Assembly: GCF_014334335.1 (NCBI RefSeq)
Contig: NZ_JACSEU010000001.1
Location: 1,674,001-1,738,000, forward strand
Length of the DNA: 64,000 nt
Source: Treponema sp. Marseille-Q3903
GTDB lineage: Bacteria > Spirochaetota > Spirochaetia > Treponematales > Treponemataceae
Reading direction: 5' to 3'
Of the stretch, positions 7,864 through 16,818 are shown piece by piece (the stretch's first letter is position 1; the number at the start of each line of letters is the position of its first letter). The position numbers and the translations under genes are program-made. Under the pieces are notes generated by a model that worked only from the letters and a program-made list of their open reading frames with translations, was not told where the DNA came from and searched no databases.

Positions 7864-9255
7864 TTATCGCTTTAAGCTCAAAACAGTTTCAAGCAATGTG
7901 TCTGCTGTTTGGATTGTCTTTGCGTTAGACTGGAATCCACGCTGCGTTACAATCATATCTGTCATCTGTTCAGACAAATCAACGTTTGACATTTCCAATG
8001 CACCTGCCATCAAAGTGCCTTTTCCGCCTACTCCTGATTCGCCGATTCGCGCCATCCCTGAGTTATTAGATTCTATATAAGTGTTATCACCAGCTTTTTC
8101 AAGACCGCGGTCGTTTGCAAATGTTGCAAGTGCAATCTGACCGATTGTGCGGTTTGTGCCGTTTGTATAAACGCCGGTGATAGTTCCGCTTGAGTCAATC
8201 TTAAAGTTATCGAGATAACCCATCGTGTAACCGTCTTGATAGAAAGCCTTTGTTGTAGACTTTGAAGCAGACTGTGTGATTGTATCTTTAAAAGAACCGA
8301 TTGTTCCCAAGTTGATATTCAATGTCTGGCGGTAAGGATTTCCTTCGGCATCTGCATTTGAATCAGCTACGGCAAAAGAAGTCTGGATTACAATTTGCCC
8401 TTCAGGATTTGAATTATAACCGGCTGTATCTGAAACAGATTGAAGAGCACCGTAGTTGTCAAAACTTACGAGGAATGTGTTTCCAACTCCGTCTGTTGTG
8501 TTCAAGCCGACTCGTGTTTGTGTATAATCGGCATTGTCAGGATCAATTTGGACTGTTGCTTCCCACTGATTCGGGTTTCCATTTACACGTCTAAATGAAA
8601 CAGAAAGGAGATGCTCGTTTCCAAAACTGTCATAAATCTTCTGTTCAGTTCCCCAAGTTCCTTTTGCAACATCATCAGCGCTTGCCCCATCCAGAATTTC
8701 CGGCGTGTTTTTGTTCAAGTTACACGCAAAATTGACGTTAGTTGTCTCTTTTGCAGGATCTTTCGCCCCTGTCGGAATAATCAAATCTTCAGGAGTTGCC
8801 GCAGTTTTTACAATCATCTGACCGTTGATATCTTCTGCCATCCAACCTTGAACCCGCATACCGTTAGCAGGATTGACGAGAGTTCCGTCGCGGTCAAGTC
8901 CGAACGAACCGTTTCTCGTGTAAAAAGACTCTTCGCCGCTTTTCATAAGGAAAAATCCGTTGCCCTGAATAGCGATGTCTGTTGAAACTCCTGTTGACTG
9001 CAAGTTACCTTGAGTAAAGATATTGTCGATTGAAGCGACTGTCATTCCAAGACCGACTTCCTTAGGATTTACCCCACCAAGTTCATCTGTAGGTTTTGCG
9101 GCGCCGCTCATCTGCTGGCTAATCATATCCTGAAAGTTTACGCGCCCACGTTTAAAACCGTTTGTGTTTACGTTAGAAATGTTGTTGCCAATTACGTCCA
9201 TTCTTGTCTGGTGATTCTGCAATCCCGAAACGCCAGAATAAAGTGATCTCATCAT
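7864..9255 (-). CDS. flgE: Flagellar hook protein FlgE
   Basis: Subunit of the periplasmic flagellar hook, 463 residues. The N-terminus [20 protein letters not shown] and the C-terminal coil ([20 protein letters not shown]) are the rod/hook signatures. Counting from the first Met gives Lys165 and Cys178, the residues that form the lysinoalanine cross-link between hook subunits in Treponema denticola, so the covalent hook chemistry is conserved here. A GGAAGGAAAG ribosome-binding site precedes the tandem ATG. It follows flgD by 26 bp as the last gene of the flbB-fliK-flgD-flgE block and is followed by a strong terminator. Confidence 0.97.
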   Translation of the reverse strand: MMRSLYSGVSGLQNHQTRMDVIGNNISNVNTNGFKRGRVNFQDMISQQMSGAAKPTDELGGVNPKEVGLGMTVASIDNIFTQGNLQSTGVSTDIAIQGNGFFLMKSGEESFYTRNGSFGLDRDGTLVNPANGMRVQGWMAEDINGQMIVKTAATPEDLIIPTGAKDPAKETTNVNFACNLNKNTPEILDGASADDVAKGTWGTEQKIYDSFGNEHLLSVSFRRVNGNPNQWEATVQIDPDNADYTQTRVGLNTTDGVGNTFLVSFDNYGALQSVSDTAGYNSNPEGQIVIQTSFAVADSNADAEGNPYRQTLNINLGTIGSFKDTITQSASKSTTKAFYQDGYTMGYLDNFKIDSSGTITGVYTNGTNRTIGQIALATFANDRGLEKAGDNTYIESNNSGMARIGESGVGGKGTLMAGALEMSNVDLSEQMTDMIVTQRGFQSNAKTIQTADTLLETVLSLKR

Positions 9256-9281
9256 ATGCTTACTTTCCTTCCTTCCACCGA

Positions 9282-9725
9282 TTAGTCTGCGTATACCGCA
9301 TTAATTTTATCCATTCCATAATACATACCGTTTACAAGTACCTGTGGACTTTCCCCGCGAATCGCCCCTTCCACAATACCTGTAACCGTAGTATCTCCAA
9401 TATTCAATTCTACAGTTTTGCCTAAAGTTGAGACAGCTTCAGAGCTGCCGATATAAGCAGCCATCTTGCTAAAAGATGAACTCATATTTGTAATCTGTTC
9501 CAAAGAGCTGAACTGAGCCATTTGCGATATAAACTCAGTGTTCTCCATCGGATTTGTCGGATCTTGGTTTGAAAGCTGAGTGATAAGCAGTTTCAAAAAA
9601 TCATCTTTTCCTAATTCATGAGAAGTTTTTCTTCCTTCATTTACAAGTGTTTTGTTGTAAGTATTCACCTGATTTTCAACAGCTAACTTTTCACTTGCAT
9701 TCATCTGTGTGTTCAGAAGTTCCAT
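9282..9725 (-). CDS. flgD: Flagellar hook-capping protein FlgD
   Basis: Scaffold cap needed for hook assembly. I start it at the second of two tandem ATG codons (9725); GGAG lies five bases upstream of it but only two bases from the first. The 147-residue product contains the FlgD core [20 protein letters not shown] followed by the Pro-Met-Glu-Asn segment that typifies the family, then a short C-terminal half. It is short next to the 230-residue enterobacterial protein because the Ig-like C-terminal part is missing, as in other spirochaete FlgD proteins. It lies between fliK and flgE on one transcript. Confidence 0.94.
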   Translation of the reverse strand: MELLNTQMNASEKLAVENQVNTYNKTLVNEGRKTSHELGKDDFLKLLITQLSNQDPTNPMENTEFISQMAQFSSLEQITNMSSSFSKMAAYIGSSEAVSTLGKTVELNIGDTTVTGIVEGAIRGESPQVLVNGMYYGMDKINAVYAD

Positions 9726-9802
9726 CATTTCTCCTTTACCTTTGTAAACCACGCCTGCTTATTAACTCCGCAGTTTTGCCTTACCGTTTTTATAATCGGT
9801 AT

Positions 9803-11200
9803 TTAAGCAATAATATTTACTGAATAATTTGAAATATCTTCAATATTCATCAATATATTTTCAAGTTCTCCGCTCAAAATGTTTCCCGAATTTCCATAAA
9901 CTTGTTTTGCAATATAATCTGTTCCGTCATTTTGACTTGCAAACCCACCATTTTGACTAAACGAGTTGTTATTATTATAAGAAACATCAAAATTTGCAGA
10001 GTCAAAACCGCTTTTTAAGAACGCTTCGCGCAGAGTTTCCGAGTTGTCTTTAAAAACCTGCAAAGCTTCTTTGCTCGCGACAGTTATATGTCCGCTCAAA
10101 TTTTTTCCATCCAATGAAAGGTGAATTTTTACATTGCCGAGGTCATCTGGATGAAGAATTAAATTGATTGTTCCCTGATTGTTGTCTTTTAAGATGAGGT
10201 TTCCTGCCTTTACAAATTCCGGTGCACTGCTTTGAATCTGATTGTTGAGCATTGCTTGAAAATTTGAACCATCGCTTGCCGCACTCTGATTATTTAACGA
10301 AAGAACATTCTGCTCAACTTTTTGATTCAATTCCATCGTAAAAGTCGCTGTGCTTTCGCCTGACAATTTCGGTTCGCCTACTTTTAGATTTTGCTTTTTG
10401 CCGTAATCAGCAGCATTTATTTTTTCAGAACGAAGATCTTGAACTGTTATTTTGCCGTCTTTGTCCAAAGCAAATTCTTTTTTGCTTTTCTTTACATCTT
10501 CAGAAAAATAAAATTCTTTATGCTCTTTAGAGTATGATTTGAGCTTATCATCAAGAATCTCAAGATTTTCTGCTGTGCCGCTGATTTTTGCAGAAACTGA
10601 AAGGTCTTCGTCTTTGTCATCAGTCTCTTTTATTGTTTCATCTTTTTTTGCATATTTTGCGCTGTTTACAGCAGCATTATTATTGAGATTTTCTGCGTTT
10701 TTTAGATTCTCGATTTGCTTTTCAAAATCGTCTTTTTCAAACTGATCAATTTTTGATTTTGAGAAATCTTTTTTAGACAGTTTTTTTAATTTTGAATCTT
10801 TTTCAGCTGATTTTTCCGATTTTTCAACAGCGTCTTCCGCTTTTTTTTCATCTTTTTGACCGCTAACAGTCTTTGAGTCTTTTTCTGATTTTTCTACATT
10901 ATTTGCATTTGCGCCGTTTTCATCATTTTTAGATTCAACATTTTCCGTCTTTTTGTTTTTATCTTCAAAAGGTTTTTCTGCACAAACTTCGTCAGAATTA
11001 GTTTTCTGATTTTGCTCAGGACTTTCAGACTTTGCAGTTTCTAGCGCATTGTCATTTTGCAGCGATGTCATAATTTGTGCAAACGACAAACTTTGAGAAC
11101 CGTTCAGAGAATCTTGAGTTATATTAGATATCTGAGGGGGTCGTAACTGTACTACATTTTGAGAACATGCGACAACATCTGCGATTGCTTGATATGACAT
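9803..11200 (-). CDS. fliK: Flagellar hook-length control protein FliK
   Basis: Secreted molecular ruler and export-specificity switch, 465 residues. The first 330 residues are low-complexity and Lys/Glu/Asp/Asn-rich, as expected for the extended ruler. The C-terminal domain (about residues 335-420) has the conserved pattern NLILHPDDLGNVKIHLSLDG and VFKDNSETLREAFLKSGF. It is co-oriented with flbB (45 bp upstream) and flgD (about 77 bp downstream). Low-complexity regions such as this often differ in length between strains, so its size may track hook length. Confidence 0.9.
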   Translation of the reverse strand: MSYQAIADVVACSQNVVQLRPPQISNITQDSLNGSQSLSFAQIMTSLQNDNALETAKSESPEQNQKTNSDEVCAEKPFEDKNKKTENVESKNDENGANANNVEKSEKDSKTVSGQKDEKKAEDAVEKSEKSAEKDSKLKKLSKKDFSKSKIDQFEKDDFEKQIENLKNAENLNNNAAVNSAKYAKKDETIKETDDKDEDLSVSAKISGTAENLEILDDKLKSYSKEHKEFYFSEDVKKSKKEFALDKDGKITVQDLRSEKINAADYGKKQNLKVGEPKLSGESTATFTMELNQKVEQNVLSLNNQSAASDGSNFQAMLNNQIQSSAPEFVKAGNLILKDNNQGTINLILHPDDLGNVKIHLSLDGKNLSGHITVASKEALQVFKDNSETLREAFLKSGFDSANFDVSYNNNNSFSQNGGFASQNDGTDYIAKQVYGNSGNILSGELENILMNIEDISNYSVNIIA

Positions 11201-11245
11201 ACAGCAAATCTCCTTTTAAACATTGCAGATTTGCTGATCTGATGG

Positions 11246-11875
11246 TTAATCTAAAGAGTCCGGCTTACTGAGCATCTTCCGCTGTATTGTCGCAGCCCGG
11301 TCAGATGGCATTAAGGAAAGCCAGTATGCTCCTAAAGATGAAGTGCCTTCAGCAGTTGCGATCTCTTCAACTTTGCGAAGTACATCTATCACAATTTGAT
11401 CATCCATTGCAATAAGAATATTTACCGCAGCCTGTGGCTTCATACCATTCAGATTTCTTGCAATCTGTTCAATGTTTATATTCTTATCATCGTATTTTTT
11501 TACTTGCAGGTTAAATGTTTTTTCGCGTTCTTCCTGATTTTTTTCGCGTTCAGTTAGTTCTGCCGTCACTTTTTCATTTTGTTTTTCGGCAGATTCAATG
11601 TCTTGCTGGCGTTTATCGAGTTCTTCTTTAAAAATATCAAGAGATTCTCTTTGTTTTATCAACCGGTCTTCATCGAGATTTGCTGTAAGAGGTTTTGACT
11701 GAGTTGCGGTCGTACTTGTCTGAGGATCTTTTTTTAGGACTTTATAGACAGGAGAAAAAACCGACTTCACATGAATCACGCCAAGCCTGTCAAACCACAA
11801 AAGTCCACCTATAATCAATATAAGAATGACAAGTAAAAGCACAAAAGACTTTCCTAAAGACTTTTTAAAAGACAT
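11246..11875 (-). CDS. flbB: Periplasmic-flagellum collar protein FlbB
   Basis: 209 residues: one membrane segment at residues 9-27, a coiled coil at about 70-130, and a C-terminal MgtE-N/MotE-like domain (GMKPQAAVNILIAM..., ending near residue 205). This architecture and its place directly upstream of fliK match FlbB, the spirochaete collar-assembly protein of Borrelia and treponemes. A strong GAGGGGA ribosome-binding site precedes the ATG. The gene starts the four-gene flagellar transcript; in the Borrelia order fliJ and fliI would come before it, but here the upstream neighbour is hexokinase. Confidence 0.85.
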   Translation of the reverse strand: MSFKKSLGKSFVLLLVILILIIGGLLWFDRLGVIHVKSVFSPVYKVLKKDPQTSTTATQSKPLTANLDEDRLIKQRESLDIFKEELDKRQQDIESAEKQNEKVTAELTEREKNQEEREKTFNLQVKKYDDKNINIEQIARNLNGMKPQAAVNILIAMDDQIVIDVLRKVEEIATAEGTSSLGAYWLSLMPSDRAATIQRKMLSKPDSLD

Positions 11876-11903
11876 ATTTTCCCCTCAACAATGTTCTGAA
11901 GTT

Positions 11904-11931
11904 TATTTATGAAAAACAAAATAGACTGCAA
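11904..11931 (-). promoter_or_regulatory. Possible promoter of the flbB-flgE operon
   Basis: TTGCAG (11926-11931), 16-bp spacer and TAAATA (11904-11909) on the minus strand, in the 84-bp gap between hexokinase and flbB. The match is only moderate and no sigma-28 pattern is evident, so readthrough from hexokinase is an alternative. Confidence 0.35.
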
Positions 11932-11959
11932 AACATCGCTAGATCTTAACATATAAAAG

Positions 11960-13249
11960 TTAATCTATCAAACCGGAGATTGCAGCACCAAGTGTAATAT
12001 CGTTGTCACATGATACAATTTTCCAGTAAATACCATTTTGGCGAGTAAGAACTTCATCAAGATAAGCGCTTACACGAGCTTTAACCATATAAGTCTTATG
12101 AAAAGTTGTTCCGTCACATAAAATGCATATAGGTTTTGTTGAAGTTTTTCCTGCTCCTGTCTGAATTGCACAAGCTGTGAGAATCGCAGCAGAATAACGC
12201 GCAGCACGCTCAACTATTGCGTCGAGAATCTGGAAAATTTTGTCTGCATCTTCATCTGTTCCTGTCGTAGATACAAGTTTTCCAAGTGCACAATCAGTGT
12301 TGTATGGCGCATGAAGAAATTTATCCATTTCAATCAATGTGAGCACATCAAGTTTTTCAATCGCTTTGCAAACTTCTCCGCTGAAAATTCCGTCTTTTGC
12401 GGCAGCTTGCAATGCATACCACGAAACAGCTCCTATATATGCTCCGGAGCACAATTTCTCAATATAGAATGCGTTCGGATTTACTGTCGTATTTGCAAAT
12501 GCAATATCAAAATCTGACCGGTTTACGCTCAGGAACTTGCCGCTTTCGCAAACTACAATCTGTCTGTTTATTTTGCAGCTGCCGCAGTCCGGCTGAATGT
12601 ACGCAGCGTTCATACCGGTTCCAAGAATAAATCCGATATATGAAGAATAGCGGTCACCTGAAGATGCACAAGCAGCTCCGGCGAGAAGAGCAGCAACTGT
12701 ATCGTTACAAAGAGTGATTCGTTTAATTGTATTCCATCCGCGACCAGCCAAAGCTTCTTTTAAGCACTTTCCGACTTCGCACCCTACAACTTCAGGCGCT
12801 TTTACTTCTTTTGAAAATCCGAGCAAAACGCCATCGCCGTTTTCTTTGATTTCCATCGGATACGAAAAGCAAAAACCGATTCTATCTGATTTATTTTTAA
12901 GATGTTCAAGATTGTCTGCAATCTGTTTAAAAAATTCTTTGCGTGAAAGCTCTTTTTCAACTCCAGGCATGCGTGTTTTTTCCATTTCAGAAATAACAGC
13001 CCCACCGTTTTCATCAAAATCTACAAGGCACGAGCGAAAATTTGTTCCCCCTGCATCGATCACTATTACAGAATTGTTTTTTGCCTGATTTTTTGGCGGA
13101 TTACAGAAAGTGCGGATCATATCCTGATTTGCCTTTTCCAAGCGAAGACCTTTTCGCATATCATCTAAAATTGCTTGAGCAACAGATAAAACATCGACGT
13201 GGTTTACAAAATTATGACGTGATAAAAATGAACTTACAGTAGTATTCAT
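11960..13249 (-). CDS. Hexokinase
   Basis: ATP-dependent phosphorylation of glucose or other hexoses, the entry step of glycolysis. I start it at ATG 13249 (AGGA seven bases upstream) rather than ten codons earlier, giving 429 residues. Seen: phosphate-1 motif VIDAGGTNF from Asp65, sugar-binding/catalytic CNDTVAALL with Asp183, and the GFILGTGMNAAY adenosine-side motif near 206-217. It resembles the eukaryote-like hexokinases of treponemes rather than bacterial ROK glucokinases. It has its own promoter and would process the glucose released by the GH13 enzymes elsewhere in the window. Confidence 0.88.
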   Translation of the reverse strand: MNTTVSSFLSRHNFVNHVDVLSVAQAILDDMRKGLRLEKANQDMIRTFCNPPKNQAKNNSVIVIDAGGTNFRSCLVDFDENGGAVISEMEKTRMPGVEKELSRKEFFKQIADNLEHLKNKSDRIGFCFSYPMEIKENGDGVLLGFSKEVKAPEVVGCEVGKCLKEALAGRGWNTIKRITLCNDTVAALLAGAACASSGDRYSSYIGFILGTGMNAAYIQPDCGSCKINRQIVVCESGKFLSVNRSDFDIAFANTTVNPNAFYIEKLCSGAYIGAVSWYALQAAAKDGIFSGEVCKAIEKLDVLTLIEMDKFLHAPYNTDCALGKLVSTTGTDEDADKIFQILDAIVERAARYSAAILTACAIQTGAGKTSTKPICILCDGTTFHKTYMVKARVSAYLDEVLTRQNGIYWKIVSCDNDITLGAAISGLID

Positions 13250-13278
13250 AGTATTTTCCTGTTTTTTTATTTTTTTCA

Positions 13279-13307
13279 ATTATATATTGAATTGCTAGAA
13301 AGTTCAA
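13279..13307 (-). promoter_or_regulatory. Promoter of hexokinase
   Basis: -35 TTGAAC (13302-13307), 17-bp spacer and perfect -10 TATAAT (13279-13284), minus strand, about 30 bp before the ATG. Confidence 0.65.
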
Positions 13308-13336
13308 ATATTTTAAAATCCAACGCATTTTTGATT

Positions 13337-15340
13337 CTATTTTTGAGATTTTAACTTAGTCAAAAAATCGTTGAACATCGCACCAGTTTCTTCCTCTGTC
13401 AGCTGTTTTGGCTCGTGGTATTCTACAAGATTTGAAGGAATTTCATCGAGGAAACGACTAGGTTCGCATTCCCTCACGACCTGCATGTGACGGCGCTTTC
13501 GACATGCACTTATCAAAAGCTTATCTCTTGCGCGTGTGATTGCTACATAAAACAGCCGACGCTCTTCTTCTACATTTCCCTGATTTTCTTCGACAGAACG
13601 AGCATGAGGAATTATCCCTTCTTCTGCGCCCGCAATGAAAACTACAGGAAACTCAAGCCCTTTTGAAGCATGAATTGTCATAAGGTTTACTTTGCCTTTA
13701 TCGTTTTCATCATCGCCATTGTCGCGACTCATCAAAGTGATTCTATTTAGATAATTGAACAAATTCGGATTTGAATTATCCGGATCATTTTCCCAAACTT
13801 CCATAGAAGTCAACAGGCTTTCGATGTTCATCAATTTAAATCTGACTGCTTTTTCACTTTTTGCATATTCTGTCAAAAGATGGTCTTTGTAATTTATGTC
13901 TTCTATAAGTTGACGGACTTTATTTGCAAGCCCGCGACCGCTCAAAAATCTCTGACGGTGCGTTTCAATAATATCTACGAAGTTTTGCAGATCTTCTTTT
14001 AATATATCGGTTGCGACAGACTCTTTTGCTCTGACAACAGAATCGATTGCGCTCCAAAGCGTACATTTATATTTTTCCGCCTCATCGTTCAAAATTTTAA
14101 TTGCAGCGCGCCCGATTCCACGCCGCGGGCAGTTTATGATTCGGAGCAGATTTATGTCGTCGTCGTGATTAGAAATTATGCGAAGGTAACTTACAATATC
14201 CTTGATTTCTTTTCGTTCGAAAAACGAAGTTCCGCCGCTGATTGTATATGGTATATTGTTTTGCAAAAATGATTCTTCCAGAAAACGGCTCTGAGTGTTT
14301 GCCCGCATCAAGACACCAAAATCGTCATATTTCCTTTTATCTTCAGCTGCGATTCCTAAGATGCTCTCGGCAATAAAGTCAGCTTCGTCAGTTTCGTTTT
14401 CAGGCATAAATATTTCTATCGGTTTTCCGCCGCCGTTCCCACTCCAAAGTTTTTTGTCTTTGCGATTTGTATTGTGAGAAATCACTCCATTTGCCGCTTC
14501 GAGGATTGTCTCTGTAGAACGGTAATTTTGTTCAAGGCGTATTTCCGTCACGGGAAAATCTTTTTCGAAGTTGATGATATTCTGATAATCTGCTCCGCGC
14601 CAGCTGTAAATGCTCTGGTCATCATCTCCAACTACAGCAACGTTTTTATCTGCGAGAAGATGCATCAATTCGTACTGCTGATGGCTTGTGTCCTGAAACT
14701 CATCTACCATTATATACTTGTAACGCTCACGGTATTTTTTTAGAACTTCGGGGTTTTCCTTAAATAATTTTATTGGAAGGACAATCAGATCATCAAAATC
14801 TACTGCGTTATAAAGTTTAAGACCTTCTTGATAGCTTTCATAAAGAGGACGGTACATGTCGTTTGCAGTTTCCCAATTTTTTCGTCCGGTTTTTATATTC
14901 GAAATAAGATTTCCAATCGTATATATATCCATCGAATCGACTGAATATTTCAACTCGCGACCGCATTCTTTTATAAGCGAAACGCGGTCAGTTTCATCAT
15001 AAATAGAAAAATTTTCGCGGTAACCGAGTTTTTCAATGTCTGAACGAAGAACTTTCACTCCAAATGCATGAAAAGTTGAAACTGTAAGATTTTGAAGTTT
15101 GCGTTTTGTCAAATCTTTTATTCTATCTGACATTTCTTTTGCGGCTTTGTTTGTAAAAGTCAAGGCGAGAATCTGGCTCTGAGGAATTCCCTTATCGAGC
15201 ATGTGTGCAATTCTAAAAGTAATCACACGAGTTTTTCCGCTGCCGGCCCCTGCGATAATTAAAATTGCACCGTCTGTTGTTGTGACAGCGCGGTATTGCT
15301 CAGGGTTCAGATCTTCTTTAAGGGTTTCCAAATCTAACAT
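13337..15340 (-). CDS. UvrD/Rep/PcrA-type ATP-dependent DNA helicase
   Basis: Superfamily-1A 3'-5' DNA helicase for repair and replication restart. 667 residues, close to E. coli Rep. Seen: Q-motif LNPEQYRAV at residue 11, Walker A GAGSGKT at 31-37, VDEFQDTS motif II, GDDDQSIYSWRGA motif III, QNYRST motif IV, MTIHASKGLEF motif V and the VAITRAR motif VI. There is no Shine-Dalgarno sequence before ATG 15340. An extended -10 box (TGCTATATT) ends eight bases before it, so the gene is probably translated from a leaderless message; a GTG six codons upstream falls inside the promoter and is unlikely. Confidence 0.94.
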   Translation of the reverse strand: MLDLETLKEDLNPEQYRAVTTTDGAILIIAGAGSGKTRVITFRIAHMLDKGIPQSQILALTFTNKAAKEMSDRIKDLTKRKLQNLTVSTFHAFGVKVLRSDIEKLGYRENFSIYDETDRVSLIKECGRELKYSVDSMDIYTIGNLISNIKTGRKNWETANDMYRPLYESYQEGLKLYNAVDFDDLIVLPIKLFKENPEVLKKYRERYKYIMVDEFQDTSHQQYELMHLLADKNVAVVGDDDQSIYSWRGADYQNIINFEKDFPVTEIRLEQNYRSTETILEAANGVISHNTNRKDKKLWSGNGGGKPIEIFMPENETDEADFIAESILGIAAEDKRKYDDFGVLMRANTQSRFLEESFLQNNIPYTISGGTSFFERKEIKDIVSYLRIISNHDDDINLLRIINCPRRGIGRAAIKILNDEAEKYKCTLWSAIDSVVRAKESVATDILKEDLQNFVDIIETHRQRFLSGRGLANKVRQLIEDINYKDHLLTEYAKSEKAVRFKLMNIESLLTSMEVWENDPDNSNPNLFNYLNRITLMSRDNGDDENDKGKVNLMTIHASKGLEFPVVFIAGAEEGIIPHARSVEENQGNVEEERRLFYVAITRARDKLLISACRKRRHMQVVRECEPSRFLDEIPSNLVEYHEPKQLTEEETGAMFNDFLTKLKSQK

Positions 15341-15348
15341 TGAAAAAA

Positions 15349-15357
15349 AATATAGCA
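15349..15357 (-). promoter_or_regulatory. Extended -10 promoter of the UvrD-type helicase gene (leaderless)
   Basis: Minus strand TGC-TATATT, with TATATT at 15349-15354 and the ATG beginning eight bases downstream at 15340. No convincing -35. The expected start falls within about two bases of the ATG. Confidence 0.4.
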
Positions 15358-15444
15358 CAAAAAGTATTTTTTTTCTATTTTTATTTCCTAAAAACGAACA
15401 ACGGGGTTTATATTATAGTAGAAATAAAAAAAATCGGAGGAGAT

Positions 15445-15744
15445 ATGGAAGATGACTTAGAGATATTTACTTTTGCAAGCGACATAATCACAACTTACAA
15501 ATATCTTGTTTTTGAAAAAAAAGAGTTTATAATTTCAAAGCGATTGTTAAAATCCGGGACAGGAATTGAAACTCATCTCGCGCGGAATGAAAAACGGACG
15601 GCTTATAAAATGGCAGTCGAAACCGAATTCTGGCTCAAATTTTTAGAGATTAAAGAAATTTGTGAAGCTAAATTGATTTCGGGTCTGAATAAAAAACTCA
15701 GAAGTATAATAAACGGTTTCTATCAAGAAACTTTGACTTTTTAA
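15445..15744 (+). CDS. Four-helix bundle protein (23S rRNA intervening-sequence protein family)
   Basis: 99 residues starting at ATG 15445 with GGAGG five bases upstream. The segment IISKRLLKSGTGIETHLARN followed by KMAVETEFWLKFLEI matches the family first seen as ORFs in rRNA intervening sequences (typical LLRSGTSIGANIAEA ... EANETEYWLELL). Family members form four-helix bundles in pentamers; their biochemical function is unknown. Here it is not in an rRNA gene but in a short plus-strand pair with a secreted protein, 14 bp downstream. Confidence 0.75.
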   Translation: MEDDLEIFTFASDIITTYKYLVFEKKEFIISKRLLKSGTGIETHLARNEKRTAYKMAVETEFWLKFLEIKEICEAKLISGLNKKLRSIINGFYQETLTF

Positions 15745-15758
15745 CAGGAAAAATCAGT

Positions 15759-16370
15759 ATGAAAAAACTTTTATCTATTTTTATAATTTTTTTTGCCGCT
15801 TCGTTTTTGTTTTGTGAAATCAACATTTCCAGATATACAATTACAAAGTCGAAAAAGGAATACGATGTTACATATTTAAAAACAAAAGATATGAAAATTA
15901 TCAAAACGCAGTCGCAGGAGTCTGAAGATGATGTTCACACGACGCAAGCCTTTTCGATTTCACACAAGGGAACAGAAGGTAAATTAAAATATACGCTTTT
16001 TACAGACAATGGAGGAGACCCAGATAAGCTTGATTTTGATTTTTATGTCATGGTTATAACTACGGCATATAATGCGACAGGTGAAGACATCGGCATTGAA
16101 AAATTTTCCAGGTTTAGGGACGAAGATGTAAAAAAGGAATTCAATGGAGATTTCGGTTGCACGACATTTTTGCAAAATCCAAAGTCGAACTATGCGGAAG
16201 GATATAAATATATGATAATTGAATTTTTCTGCCAAAAAGAAAAAGGTCTTTTAATGCGTTCGTTTTTGTTCAATGACTTAGCTTTTGTCGGCATAAACAA
16301 TGACGGCACACAAAATGCCGATTGTGCGATGAATGCAAATTATCGTACTTTCAAGTTCATTGATAAATAG
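15759..16370 (+). CDS. Secreted protein of unknown function
   Basis: 203 residues. The N-terminus MKKLLSIFIIFFAASFLFCEI is a clear Sec signal peptide; the Cys near residue 19 could be a weak lipobox (SFLFC) but a cleavage by signal peptidase I is equally likely. The mature part is beta-rich with two further Cys pairs (FGCTTF, FFCQKE, NADCAMN) and no motif I recognise. An AGGA site precedes the ATG. Cotranscription with the four-helix-bundle gene is likely (14-bp gap). The next feature is the tRNA promoter. Confidence 0.65.
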   Translation: MKKLLSIFIIFFAASFLFCEINISRYTITKSKKEYDVTYLKTKDMKIIKTQSQESEDDVHTTQAFSISHKGTEGKLKYTLFTDNGGDPDKLDFDFYVMVITTAYNATGEDIGIEKFSRFRDEDVKKEFNGDFGCTTFLQNPKSNYAEGYKYMIIEFFCQKEKGLLMRSFLFNDLAFVGINNDGTQNADCAMNANYRTFKFIDK

Positions 16371-16395
16371 CAGGCAAAAAAGACTGTTCACAGTA

Positions 16396-16424
16396 TTGAC
16401 TAAAATCCGCAAAAACTATATTCT
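16396..16424 (+). promoter_or_regulatory. Promoter of the tRNA cluster
   Basis: -35 TTGACT (16396-16401), 17-bp spacer and -10 TATTCT (16419-16424). The transcript would start about 25 bp before tRNA-Leu. Confidence 0.65.
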
Positions 16425-16455
16425 GTTCCAACATAGTTTACGAATGCTAAGTCGA

Positions 16456-16535
16456 GCGAGAGTGGTGAAATTGGCATACACGCTAGACTTAGGATCTAGT
16501 GCTTCGGCGTGAGGGTTCAAGTCCCTCCTCTCGCA
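16456..16535 (+). tRNA. tRNA-Leu (anticodon TAG)
   Basis: Class II tRNA with acceptor GCGAGAG/CTCTCGC, anticodon stem CTAGA/TCTAG with loop CTTAGGA (TAG), a short extra arm (TGCTTCGGCGT region) and T-loop GTTCAAG. Discriminator A; CCA is not encoded. Confidence 0.97.
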
Positions 16536-16556
16536 CTTAAACAAGTTGCAGTTTTT

Positions 16557-16628
16557 GCGGAAATAGCTCAGTGGTAGAGCGCCACCTTGCCAAGGTGGAT
16601 GTCGCGGGTCCGACTCCCGTTTTCCGCT
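16557..16628 (+). tRNA. tRNA-Gly (anticodon GCC), copy 1
   Basis: 72-nt cloverleaf, acceptor GCGGAAA/TTTCCGC, anticodon arm CCACC-TTGCCAA-GGTGG. Discriminator T. Identical to the next copy. Confidence 0.97.
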
Positions 16629-16662
16629 CTTCAAGCATGGAGTTTGCTCGAATTTACAATAT

Positions 16663-16734
16663 GCGGAAATAGCTCAGTGGTAGAGCGCCACCTTGCCAAG
16701 GTGGATGTCGCGGGTCCGACTCCCGTTTTCCGCT
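16663..16734 (+). tRNA. tRNA-Gly (anticodon GCC), copy 2
   Basis: Exact 72-nt duplicate of the copy at 16557, separated by 34 bp of unrelated spacer, so a tandem duplication with a diverged spacer or gene conversion between the copies. Confidence 0.97.
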
Positions 16735-16744
16735 TGAATCTTAC

Positions 16745-16780
16745 AATAGAGACGCAACATCTTGTGTCTCTATTTTTTTT
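16745..16780 (+). terminator. Terminator of the tRNA cluster
   Basis: AATAGAGAC pairs with GTCTCTATT, plus an inner CA/TG, followed by eight T. It separates the tRNAs from the trigger-factor gene, whose own promoter I could not see. Confidence 0.8.
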
Positions 16781-16818
16781 ATTAAGTCATGCAAACCGCA
16801 TTGACACAGGAGACTCAA

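Noticed and set aside
8322-8985. Plus-strand ORFs within flgE
   Set aside because: Shadows of the hook gene; no start signals or recognisable domains.
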